This document shows, piece by piece, positions 1 through 7,512 of a DNA stretch of 45,945 nucleotides. How positions within the stretch are numbered: the first letter of the stretch is position 1; every line of letters begins with the position of its first letter. Both the position numbers and the translations under genes were made by a program. Where the stretch lies: the NCBI GenBank assembly GCA_017469745.1, contig JAFUFS010000037.1:1-45945 (forward strand), given 5' to 3'. This stretch comes from Bacteroidales bacterium (GTDB lineage Bacteria; Bacteroidota; Bacteroidia; Bacteroidales; UBA932). The notes beneath the pieces are model-generated. The model did not search any database. It saw only the letters and a list, made by a program, of their open reading frames with translations, and had not been told where the DNA came from.

Positions 1-108
1 AGTGGTCACCGTGATCCTGTCGCCCTGCTGTGCAGATGCTGTTGTCGCAAAAAATGCGAACGGCAGCATTAACGACAGAATCGCAAAGAATCTCAATGCT
101 TTACTCAT
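1..108 (-). CDS. N-terminus of an exported protein, cut by the window edge
   Basis: Only the first 36 codons are present, read leftward from the ATG at 106-108. They encode a short basic start (MSKALR), a hydrophobic stretch rich in Phe, Leu and Ala, and an ASA-QQ junction typical of signal peptidase I cleavage, followed by GDRITVTT. That is a clear Sec signal peptide of a periplasmic or outer-membrane protein. The mature start resembles the region before the carboxypeptidase-like domain of Bacteroidetes TonB receptors, but 10 residues cannot settle this. It is divergent from the nitroreductase gene, with 105 bp between the two starts. Confidence 0.6.
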   Translation of the reverse strand, partial: MSKALRFFAILSLMLPFAFFATTASAQQGDRITVTT

Positions 109-178
109 TACAAATGCGTTTTGTTAAATGGTTTGTTTAATGAAAAGTGTTTCCGGGCTGTTGTTTAATCAAAAAATA

Positions 179-209
179 TTGGCTATATTGTGTTGGGAAT
201 ATTGCTTTG
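179..209 (+). promoter_or_regulatory. Possible promoter of the nitroreductase gene
   Basis: TTG (179-181), 20 bases, then TTGCTTTG (202-209) matches the Bacteroidetes pattern TTTG-N19/20-TAnnTTTG except for T instead of A at the second base of the -7 box. The start codon follows four bases later, so a transcript from here would be almost leaderless. Confidence 0.35.
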
Positions 210-213
210 AAAG

Positions 214-825
214 ATGAAAAGAAGAATTTTGAACAGGCTCGGAGATATCTCCAAAATACACCACCGCGCGGCATTCGCTGACGTTCAGCAACATATAGAC
301 AAACACCAAGGCTCCAACGCCTTTTTGGAGCTGGCCGCGAAGCGTTATTCATGCCGGGAATTCAACCACCACCCGGTGGCGGCCATAAAGATCATGAAGA
401 TTCTCGATGCAGCACGTCTTGCACCTACTGCTTACAACAAGCAGCCGGTCCATGTCTGGGCCCTGACGAGTGAAGAGGCCATGCAGCGTGTCCGTCCGGT
501 TCATACTCTTTTCGGAGCGCCGGTCGCCTTTATAGTAGGCTGCAAGAGCGATGAAGCCTGGGTACGTGGTTTTGACGGTAAGAACGGAGCTGAGACTGAT
601 GCCGCCATCGTCGGCACTCACATCATGCTCGCTGCTGCTGATCTGGACCTGGGTTGTACCTGGGTCGGAGGTTTCGATCCCAAGAAGCTAGCAGAAGCCT
701 TCCCTGAGACTGAGGGTTATGAAATAACTGCTGTGTTTGCCGTGGGACATCCTGCTGCAGGCGCAGGACCTTCAGAGAGGCATTCCATCCGCAAGAGCAT
801 GGATGAGTTCGTCACAGAACTTTAA
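214..825 (+). CDS. Nitroreductase family protein (FMN-dependent)
   Basis: A 203-residue nitroreductase-fold protein, expected to be a cytoplasmic FMN flavoenzyme reducing nitro or quinone-like substrates with NAD(P)H; the natural substrate is unknown. The family signature KRYSCREF, which contacts FMN phosphate, lies at about residues 43-50, and the C-terminal region LGCTWVGGFDP also fits. Residues 1-36 are unusual: basic, low in hydrophobicity and ahead of where most members begin (about NAFLELAAKRYS). ATG 214 is the only in-frame ATG before the domain; a TTG at 325 would give the conventional start. The gene converges on the sensor kinase and the two overlap by three bases within TTAA at 822-825. 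Confidence 0.85.
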   Translation: MKRRILNRLGDISKIHHRAAFADVQQHIDKHQGSNAFLELAAKRYSCREFNHHPVAAIKIMKILDAARLAPTAYNKQPVHVWALTSEEAMQRVRPVHTLFGAPVAFIVGCKSDEAWVRGFDGKNGAETDAAIVGTHIMLAAADLDLGCTWVGGFDPKKLAEAFPETEGYEITAVFAVGHPAAGAGPSERHSIRKSMDEFVTEL

Positions 826-3800
826 GCTTTGCTGCCTCGGGGGAACCTGACTGTGAAGCAGGCTCCCTTCAGGGAGAATGATTTGGAGTAGAGAATCTCC
901 CCATTACACTTTTCGACAATGTTACGGCATATGGACAGACCAAGTCCTGTGCCGTTGCTTTTTGTAGTAAAGTTCGGAGTGAACAGCTTCGAGCGGTTCT
1001 CATCGCTGACTCCCGGACCGTTGTCTTCAAATACGATGTCGTAGAATCCTTCCTTGTTGGACAGTCTCAGGGAGACCAGGATCTGGCCCATGAAGGGTTC
1101 TTCTCCCTTCTCACGGACTTCGTTCTGGGCATTCTCTATTGCCTGGACAGAATTGCCGATAAGGTTGACGAAGACGCGTGTCAGCTGAGGTTTGGGACCG
1201 ATGACCTTGGCTCCGTCGAGACCCATGTAGGAGAAGGTGATGTTGTCTCGGCTGTCGAAGAGATCGATTTCTTCCTTGAGAAGCTTGTCCAAGTCGATCT
1301 CCACGGGCTCCTCGGTGTAAAGCTTTGCGAAGGTCGAGAATTCATTGGCGGTGTCGGCAAGCAGGTCTATCTGCTTCAGGACCTCATCAGACACCTCGTC
1401 GAACCTCTCTGCCCACGCCGGATTTCCGTTGCTCTTCATCCTGATGAGTCTTTGGATCTGGAGCTTTATCGGAGTCAGAGGATTCTTGATCTCATGGGCG
1501 ACCTGTCGTGCCATGGTGGCCCAGGCCTTGTCCCTTTCAGCCTGTGTCAGCTGCTTGGTGGAGTTGTAGAGGTCGTGGACCATGAGGTTGTAAGCCCGGA
1601 CCAGGGTGGACACCTCGTCGTCCCGCTCGTAGACAATATATTCAAGATTGTTGATGTCCACCTCGTTCATCTTCTTTCCGATCTCGGTGATAGGCTTGAA
1701 CATCTTGTCGACTGCGCGCTCCATCAGGAATCTGGCGAGCAGAAGCAGGATGATGAACATCGTGATGATGGTGATCGAGTGGGTGACTGCCTCCGACTTG
1801 AAATCGAAGCTCTCGTCGGTGTACGGAGATCCCATGATCGCTATCATCTTGCCCTGGGCGTTGAATATAGGGGCGTAGAGGAAGTAGGTCTGGGTCGATC
1901 CGATCTTTTCCTTTCCAATGTAGTAGCGCCTGTTGCGGTAGATGATGTTCTCGAATGCTTCCTGGTTCATCCTGGTCCCGAGAAGCATCCTGTCGAAGAC
2001 TTCCGGGGTGGTGGAGCGGAATTCCTTGCCTCCGGTCGTGTACAGGGTGATGTCCTGCTTAGTGGTGTTGCTGATGTCCTCAAGGACTCCGAGGGCTTCC
2101 TGGGTGTTGAAGGCTGTGTAGTCCTGTGCGAACCTGCACCTCGCTTCCAAAAGTGTCTGGAGGGAGTTGATCTTGTCCGCCATGGAAGACCGGAGGTTGG
2201 CATTGTTCCTTCTGTAGACGAAGAGTACGCTGATCGTGGCCAGGGTGATGAGGGTCATGACCAGGGCCAGCATCATAGCGGCATTGATCCTGGATTTGTA
2301 GTAGTTCTTCTCGGTTTCTACGGGACGGTTCCTTCTCAGGAGGGCGAGGAGCGTCAGGCAGGTGTAGAAGAACAGGGCCAGGAACAGGAAGGAGACGAAA
2401 TAAAGGAAGCCTTCGGTCGTCTGCCTCGAAATCAGGATCATGTCCTCATCCGAGACGCTGTTGATGAAATGGGTGTAGCCGCCGAGCCTGATCACTCCGG
2501 ACGGAGCGTCCAGAAGTTCGTCCTTGACTCCTGCATGAAGGACGGTGGGGTAGGCGTAGTTGCCTTTGTAGGAAACCAGGTTGTCAAGGGAGTACTTGGC
2601 GTAGGAATATTGTGCCGGCATCAGCACGTCTCCAGGTGCGGAGAAGCCGAGGAGGCGGGCGTAGCCCCTGTCCTCCTTGTTGGACTTGGGCGAGACAGTG
2701 AGCTGCATCATGGTGACTCCGTAGCCCTGGTTGTAATAGGCGAAGGTGCCGGTGTAGAAACTGTTGCCTCCGGCATCCCTGCGGTAGCGGAAGCGCGACT
2801 CCTCGGCGATCGGTGTGCCCCCGGAAACCATGGCGGTGAAATAGGCGATGGCTTCCTTGTCCTTCTCGTTTTCTGGGAAGAGTTCCACCAGGATGTCGTT
2901 GTCCTGGGAGAGATTGTACATGTAGGTCTCGACTATCCTTCCCAGGATGATGTTGTTGCTGTTGTCAAGGACTGCCAGCGAACCAATCAGCTGGTCTGAA
3001 GCGATCTTGTCTTCCATCAGCCTCAGGTCGAGTTCCAGGCTGATGTTCCTTTCCATCGACAGACGGTTGGCAAGGACATTGACCCTGTCCTGCTCCTTCT
3101 TGAATCCGAGGATGCCGGTAGTCAGCACGAGGTAGGCTGCAAAGGCGATTGCAGTCAGTACCCTGGCGGCAGGGGAGAACATGTCCAGTTTCAGCCCGAA
3201 CAGCCTCTTCATTGCCGGCATGAGGATTTGGACCAGCAGGGGAATGGTCATCAGCAGGAAGGTGACCATCAGATAGACTGCCAGGCTGTAGAAACTCAGT
3301 TCACCAAGCTTGTGGAGTTCAAGGGATATGCTCGAGTTGAGGATGATGCTCCTGAAGAGATAGTTGATGAAGAATATGACCAGCACCAGTACCAGGATGG
3401 AGCAGAAAGCGACGGCGGCAAAACCGCTTCTCGGGCTCTTTGACCGAAGGATATTCCTGTAGATCTTCCTTCTGAAGAAGAAGACCGATCCGATCGCGAG
3501 AACTATGAGCAGGGAGACTATCAGCGCGGAACCGAGAGAGTTGAACAGCCTGCCGTCGGCATAGACCGCGGGGGAGAACAGCTTGGAGCGAAGGGCCGAC
3601 TCAAGGGCGAAGCCCTGCCCGGTAAGGGATTCCGCCACGATCTTGAAGACCGGTTCCCCGTCCAGGTTGACCACGCTGCCTCCATTCTCGGAAAGCGGTA
3701 CGACTGAATAGTTCCTGCCGAGATGCAGCTTTGGATTGATGCCTCCCGGATTGTCATCATCCATGGAGTCGAGGATCTCCAGGCCGGCAATCACTTTCCT

Positions 3801-4250
3801 GGGACCCAGGACTGAAGCCTTGACCAGGTACCACTTGGGACCGTAGTTTACGAACATGGGATCCTCTCCGACTTCGGCAAGGGGGGAGGATATGCTTTCC
3901 CTTGGCCTTGAGAGCCTCTGGAAAACTATTCGGTTGCTTATGTCGTCGTTCCTGACCGGGAACTGGTTGGTCCAGGATTGGAGGGTGTCGTCTATGTAGC
4001 GGTAAATGACCATGTCGCCCGGAAGGTCATAACTGCCCACCCAGTCTTCACGGTTGGCCGTGAGGGTGCTGGAGATGAAGCTGTCGAGGATCCGCATCCT
4101 CCTGGCAAGGGTCTTCTCTGTGTTGGACGCAGCCTTCTCGGTGTTGGTCGGGACGTTGGACAAGGACACGATAAGGGCGATGAGGACTATGACGGCTGCC
4201 GCCAGTCCCCAGATCCTGTAATTCCTTATGCCACGTCTCTTCCTGTTCAT
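822..4250 (-). CDS. Large membrane sensor histidine kinase (NtrY-like)
   Basis: 1142 residues. The N-terminal part has a membrane anchor at about 14-30, an extracytoplasmic region, several helices between about 230 and 380, another near 625-645, a second sensor-like region and a helix near 830-850. HAMP follows (about 855-910), then a HisKA H-box with ARQVAHEIKNPLTP (phospho-acceptor His919), an N-box (NSVQAIENA) and the G boxes DNGPGVS and GTGLGLSI. All motifs needed for autophosphorylation are present. Its ATG overlaps the rlmH stop as ATGA (4247-4250), so translation is probably coupled. No response regulator is adjacent, so its partner lies elsewhere. The signal is unknown; the multi-pass layout suggests membrane or envelope sensing. 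Confidence 0.88.
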   Translation of the reverse strand: MNRKRRGIRNYRIWGLAAAVIVLIALIVSLSNVPTNTEKAASNTEKTLARRMRILDSFISSTLTANREDWVGSYDLPGDMVIYRYIDDTLQSWTNQFPVRNDDISNRIVFQRLSRPRESISSPLAEVGEDPMFVNYGPKWYLVKASVLGPRKVIAGLEILDSMDDDNPGGINPKLHLGRNYSVVPLSENGGSVVNLDGEPVFKIVAESLTGQGFALESALRSKLFSPAVYADGRLFNSLGSALIVSLLIVLAIGSVFFFRRKIYRNILRSKSPRSGFAAVAFCSILVLVLVIFFINYLFRSIILNSSISLELHKLGELSFYSLAVYLMVTFLLMTIPLLVQILMPAMKRLFGLKLDMFSPAARVLTAIAFAAYLVLTTGILGFKKEQDRVNVLANRLSMERNISLELDLRLMEDKIASDQLIGSLAVLDNSNNIILGRIVETYMYNLSQDNDILVELFPENEKDKEAIAYFTAMVSGGTPIAEESRFRYRRDAGGNSFYTGTFAYYNQGYGVTMMQLTVSPKSNKEDRGYARLLGFSAPGDVLMPAQYSYAKYSLDNLVSYKGNYAYPTVLHAGVKDELLDAPSGVIRLGGYTHFINSVSDEDMILISRQTTEGFLYFVSFLFLALFFYTCLTLLALLRRNRPVETEKNYYKSRINAAMMLALVMTLITLATISVLFVYRRNNANLRSSMADKINSLQTLLEARCRFAQDYTAFNTQEALGVLEDISNTTKQDITLYTTGGKEFRSTTPEVFDRMLLGTRMNQEAFENIIYRNRRYYIGKEKIGSTQTYFLYAPIFNAQGKMIAIMGSPYTDESFDFKSEAVTHSITIITMFIILLLLARFLMERAVDKMFKPITEIGKKMNEVDINNLEYIVYERDDEVSTLVRAYNLMVHDLYNSTKQLTQAERDKAWATMARQVAHEIKNPLTPIKLQIQRLIRMKSNGNPAWAERFDEVSDEVLKQIDLLADTANEFSTFAKLYTEEPVEIDLDKLLKEEIDLFDSRDNITFSYMGLDGAKVIGPKPQLTRVFVNLIGNSVQAIENAQNEVREKGEEPFMGQILVSLRLSNKEGFYDIVFEDNGPGVSDENRSKLFTPNFTTKSNGTGLGLSICRNIVEKCNGEILYSKSFSLKGACFTVRFPRGSKA

Positions 4251-4720
4251 TCGTGATGGTAGGGCTGCCCCTTGATGATCGTGAAGGCCCGGTAAAGCTG
4301 CTCAGCGAAGATGGTCCTCACCATCTGGTGGGAGAATGTCATCCTGGAGAGGGACAGCTTTGAATTGCTCCTTGAGTAGACCGCTTCGGAAAACCCGTAG
4401 GCGCCTCCGATGATGAATACAATATTTTTGCCACCGCCGGAGATCCAGGACTCGATCTGCCGTGCAAACTCCGTTGAGGAATATTCCTTGCCATGTTCGT
4501 CCAGGAGGATGACCATGTCGGAAGGGGACAGGCAGCCCAGGATCAGCTCTCCTTCCTTGTCTTTAATCTGCTGTCGCGACAGGGAGGAGGCGTTCTTCAG
4601 CTCCGGGATCTCCTTTACTGAGAACGGAACATAGTGCGACAGCCTGGATACATAGGTTTCCAGGCCTTCGCGAACCCATCCGATGTCGGTTTTCCCGACG
4701 GTCAGCAAACAAATCTTCAT
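4247..4720 (-). CDS. rlmH: 23S rRNA (pseudouridine1915-N3)-methyltransferase RlmH
   Basis: 157 residues, the usual RlmH length. RlmH is a SPOUT-class (trefoil-knot) enzyme that methylates pseudouridine 1915 in helix 69 of 23S rRNA. Visible hallmarks are the start MKICLLTVGKT, the cofactor-knot segment IVFIIGGAYGFSEAV, and the C-terminal stretch LSRMTFSHQMVRTIFAEQLYRAFTI ending GQPYHHE (family pattern with conserved YHHE). The frame stays open upstream to 5374, but the start at 4718-4720 is the one matching the family and lying just downstream of a good -7 box. It is the first gene of a two-gene operon with the sensor kinase. Confidence 0.96.
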   Translation of the reverse strand: MKICLLTVGKTDIGWVREGLETYVSRLSHYVPFSVKEIPELKNASSLSRQQIKDKEGELILGCLSPSDMVILLDEHGKEYSSTEFARQIESWISGGGKNIVFIIGGAYGFSEAVYSRSNSKLSLSRMTFSHQMVRTIFAEQLYRAFTIIKGQPYHHE

Positions 4721-4726
4721 CAGTTG

Positions 4727-4757
4727 CAAAAATAAGAAAGTGGCTCGGTATTTGCAA
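4727..4757 (-). promoter_or_regulatory. Promoter of rlmH-sensor kinase operon
   Basis: On the minus strand, TATTTTTG (4734-4727) is an exact match to the Bacteroidetes -7 box TAnnTTTG, with GTTG 20 bases upstream (4758-4755) as a partial -33 box. The box ends only six bases before the rlmH start codon. The 51-bp interval also has to hold the start signals of the divergent DUF4783 gene, for which only a weaker candidate exists (TTG 4724-4726, GGTATTTG 4747-4754), so the two promoters would overlap. Confidence 0.6.
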
Positions 4758-4771
4758 CAAATCCACACACC

Positions 4772-5176
4772 ATGAGGACTTTGATAAAGCTTTTCCTCGC
4801 GTCTGCCGCGTTGTGTCTCTGCGTCGCCGCCCATGCGGCCGGCGATGGCTATGATGTGTTCGTGCCTATCTCGAAATATCTTGCCAAAGGAGATTCCGAG
4901 AGCCTTTCTGCATGGTTTGCAGACAACCTGGAGGTAACGATCATGTCGACCACCACCGACTCCAGCAAGAACCAGGCGAAGCAGATCCTCAAATCCTTCT
5001 TTGCCACCCACACTCCGCGTTCCTTCGAGATAAACCACACTGCATCGAGATCCAACTCCAAGTACGCCCTCGGCTACCTCAATGCCGGCGGGGAACTTTT
5101 CGAGGTCACGATATTCGTCAGCAAATGCAAGGACAGTTACAAGATCCAGCAACTGAAGATCGACCGGATCCGATGA
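4772..5176 (+). CDS. DUF4783 exported protein
   Basis: 134 residues with a Sec signal peptide (MRTLIKLFLASAALCLCVAAHA, cut near residue 22). The mature part DVFVPISKYLAKGDSESLSAWFADNLEVTI and the later KNQAKQILKSFFATH match DUF4783, a small Bacteroidetes family with an NTF2-like alpha+beta cone fold. Its role is not known to me. It lies 10 bases upstream of the DUF5686 gene, and this pairing of a small periplasmic protein with a large envelope protein suggests a joint envelope function (inference). It diverges from rlmH. Confidence 0.82.
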   Translation: MRTLIKLFLASAALCLCVAAHAAGDGYDVFVPISKYLAKGDSESLSAWFADNLEVTIMSTTTDSSKNQAKQILKSFFATHTPRSFEINHTASRSNSKYALGYLNAGGELFEVTIFVSKCKDSYKIQQLKIDRIR

Positions 5177-5186
5177 GTGACCTTCC

Positions 5187-7493
5187 ATGAGAGAATCAAA
5201 GCCAATATTCCTAGCCCTACTGCTTCTTTTATTCCTGACTGCTTCGGACGTCTTTGCCCAGTCCGGCGTAGCCAAGGATCGGCTGAACGAGCTGGATCCG
5301 GCCATGGTCAGTGCTGACAGCAGGTTCATAAAGCACATTCTCTCAAAGACTCTTGAAGCCAAGAGCAGGAACAATCCCGAGGCCAGGCCCCACTACGACT
5401 GCGAGATCTATAGCAGGAACGAATTCGATCTTGTCAATCCCGACAATCCGCTGATCTCGAAATTCCTGCCCAAGGGGTTCCGTTTCGTGTATGACTATGT
5501 CGAGACTTCTCCGGTCTCCGGCCAGCCTTATCTCCCTGTGATGCTGGCGGAGTCCAAGTCGCATTATTACCATTCGCGCAGCCCGGAGGTCAAGAAGGAG
5601 GTGATAGAGTCCAGCCGTATCTCCGGAATAAATGAAGAGAAGACTGTGGCCCAGTTCACCGGAGGACTGTACATCAAGGCCAATTTCTACGAAAACTATC
5701 TCAACATTTTCCAGGTCGAAATACCATCCCCTTTGGCTGACAACGGTTCTATGTTCTACAACTATTACCTTGTGGACAGTCTGGCCGTTGATGGAAGGAA
5801 CACCTACCGGGTTATGTTTTTCCCGAACAAGTGGGTTTCTTCTCCCACTTTCGAAGGCCTGATGTCGATCGACGCCGAGGATTATGCCCTCAGGTCGATC
5901 CATGTAAGGCTCAGCCCCGGGGCGGGTGTCAACTGGGTCAATGACCTGGCGATAGACGTGGAGAACCAGAGGCTGCCGAATTCCACATGGTTCTACAAGC
6001 AGGACAAGATCTATATAGACCTAAGCGTGGCCCTGCTGGGTCCATCCACGATTCTCTCTTTCCTGGCGAAGAGGCAGATAGACTATTCGGAACCATCCTT
6101 CTCAGAAAGCCAGATTCTGGGCCTTCTGGATCCCAAGGCGCCCGTACTCATGCACAAGGACGTCCTGAAGAACGATGAGGAATACTGGTCCTCCGTCCGG
6201 CCGTATCCTTTGAACAAGCAGGAGAAGGGAATCTACGAGATGGTGGATTCCGTGAAGCATGTTCCCCTCTACAGGGGCGCCGAGAAGATCGGCAACATGT
6301 TCGCCACCGGATTCTTTGATGTGAAGCATGTAGGGCTGGGACCGTATTCGTCGGTCTACAGCTTCAACGACATGGAGGGAACGAGGCTCCAGATGGGATT
6401 CAGGACGACCAAGGAACTAAGCCGGAAGTTCAGGCTGATGGGATACGCAGCCTACGGGTTCAAGGACGAGGCCTGGAAGGGCGGCCTTTCCACCGAGATC
6501 ATGCTGAAGAACATGCCCCAGCGCAAGCTGAGCCTGTCATACAAGCATGACCTGTTGCCACTCGGAGCCGGATCATTCGGATTCGGCAACGGAGACGTTG
6601 TCACCTCGATCCTGACCAAGAAGGGAGGACGTAAGATGAGCATGATCGACGATATCTCCCTCACTTACCAGCATGAGTGGACGCAAGGGTTCAACATGAC
6701 CATGGGCCTGCAGAGCAGGACCATCTTCCCGAGCGTGCATGTCCCCATGGTCAGTCCGGACGGTTCCATGTTCGACTCCGTCGGTTATGACCAGGCCCTT
6801 CTCCAATTGAGGTTCTCCAAGGATGAGATAGTCACAAGGGGAGTGTTCGACAAGCATTACGTCTTCTCTGACTATCCGGTGGTCACAGTCAACATGGCCG
6901 CTGCCATGAAGGGCATAGGACGCAACGAGTACACCTTCTTCCGCCCGGAAGTTACGATGAAATACACCCTGCTGACCCCTCCCGTGGGTTCGTCAAGCAT
7001 AGTCCTGAACGCCGGTACCATCGTCGGCAGCGTGCCTTATCCGATGCTGAAGATCTTCGAAGGAAACGAGACTTACAGGCTCAGGAGCAAGTCTTTCGCC
7101 TGCATGGACTACTACGAGTTCGCGGCGGACACTTGGACGACCCTGTTCTGGGAACATGATTTCAAGGGCTTTTTCCTGGGTAAGATCCCTTTGATCAAGA
7201 GGCTAAACCTTAGGGAGGTGGCGATTGTCCGTGCCGCCTACGGTACTATAAGGGACGAAAACAACGGCATCCCTGGTGATCCCGCGTCCGGTGCGTGGAT
7301 GGTATTCCCCGAAGGGATGAACAATCTCGCTACTCCCTATGTCGAGGCCGGAGTCGGACTGTCCAACATATTCAAAGTAATAAGGGTGGATGCCATCTGG
7401 CGGCTGACCCACCGGTTTGACAATGCAGGAGGGGCGCCCGATCCTCATCACAACCGCTTCGTCATCAATGTAGGCTTTGAATTCAATCTCTGA
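5187..7493 (+). CDS. DUF5686 family outer-membrane protein
   Basis: 768 residues with a signal peptide (hydrophobic run after MRESKPIF, Ala-Gln cleavage near residue 25). The following segment (RFIKHILSKTLEAKSRNNP, then YDCEIYSRNEFDL) and the C-terminal half rich in alternating beta-strand patterns ending NRFVINVGFEFNL are typical of DUF5686 proteins, which have a C-terminal beta-barrel. The terminal phenylalanine-containing strand is the usual outer-membrane barrel signal. Many members carry an N-terminal carboxypeptidase-like domain; this one does not. The start ATG is 10 bases after the DUF4783 stop, so the two are probably co-transcribed. Function unknown. The lnt promoter sits inside its last codons. 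Confidence 0.8.
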   Translation: MRESKPIFLALLLLLFLTASDVFAQSGVAKDRLNELDPAMVSADSRFIKHILSKTLEAKSRNNPEARPHYDCEIYSRNEFDLVNPDNPLISKFLPKGFRFVYDYVETSPVSGQPYLPVMLAESKSHYYHSRSPEVKKEVIESSRISGINEEKTVAQFTGGLYIKANFYENYLNIFQVEIPSPLADNGSMFYNYYLVDSLAVDGRNTYRVMFFPNKWVSSPTFEGLMSIDAEDYALRSIHVRLSPGAGVNWVNDLAIDVENQRLPNSTWFYKQDKIYIDLSVALLGPSTILSFLAKRQIDYSEPSFSESQILGLLDPKAPVLMHKDVLKNDEEYWSSVRPYPLNKQEKGIYEMVDSVKHVPLYRGAEKIGNMFATGFFDVKHVGLGPYSSVYSFNDMEGTRLQMGFRTTKELSRKFRLMGYAAYGFKDEAWKGGLSTEIMLKNMPQRKLSLSYKHDLLPLGAGSFGFGNGDVVTSILTKKGGRKMSMIDDISLTYQHEWTQGFNMTMGLQSRTIFPSVHVPMVSPDGSMFDSVGYDQALLQLRFSKDEIVTRGVFDKHYVFSDYPVVTVNMAAAMKGIGRNEYTFFRPEVTMKYTLLTPPVGSSSIVLNAGTIVGSVPYPMLKIFEGNETYRLRSKSFACMDYYEFAADTWTTLFWEHDFKGFFLGKIPLIKRLNLREVAIVRAAYGTIRDENNGIPGDPASGAWMVFPEGMNNLATPYVEAGVGLSNIFKVIRVDAIWRLTHRFDNAGGAPDPHHNRFVINVGFEFNL

Positions 7494-7506
7494 TGCACTA
7501 TCTTTG
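7476..7506 (+). promoter_or_regulatory. Promoter of lnt
   Basis: TTTG (7476-7479), exactly 19 bases, TATCTTTG (7499-7506): a full match to the Bacteroidetes sigma-70-type consensus TTTG-N19-TAnnTTTG. It overlaps the end of the DUF5686 gene. The lnt ATG at 7513 is only six bases past the -7 box, so the mRNA should begin at or next to the start codon. This also rules out starts upstream of 7513. Confidence 0.8.
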
Positions 7507-7512
7507 CGGTGT

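Noticed and set aside
1452..2999. A 515-codon open frame on the plus strand opposite the sensor kinase
   Set aside because: Its translation is low-complexity (many Val, Gly, Asp, Glu, His), has no recognisable domain, and it lies wholly antisense to a kinase with intact motifs. It is a codon-usage shadow.
4721..5374. N-terminal extension of RlmH by more than 200 residues
   Set aside because: The upstream part is antisense to DUF4783 and DUF5686, and the family start MKICLLTVGKT lies at 4720 next to a promoter.
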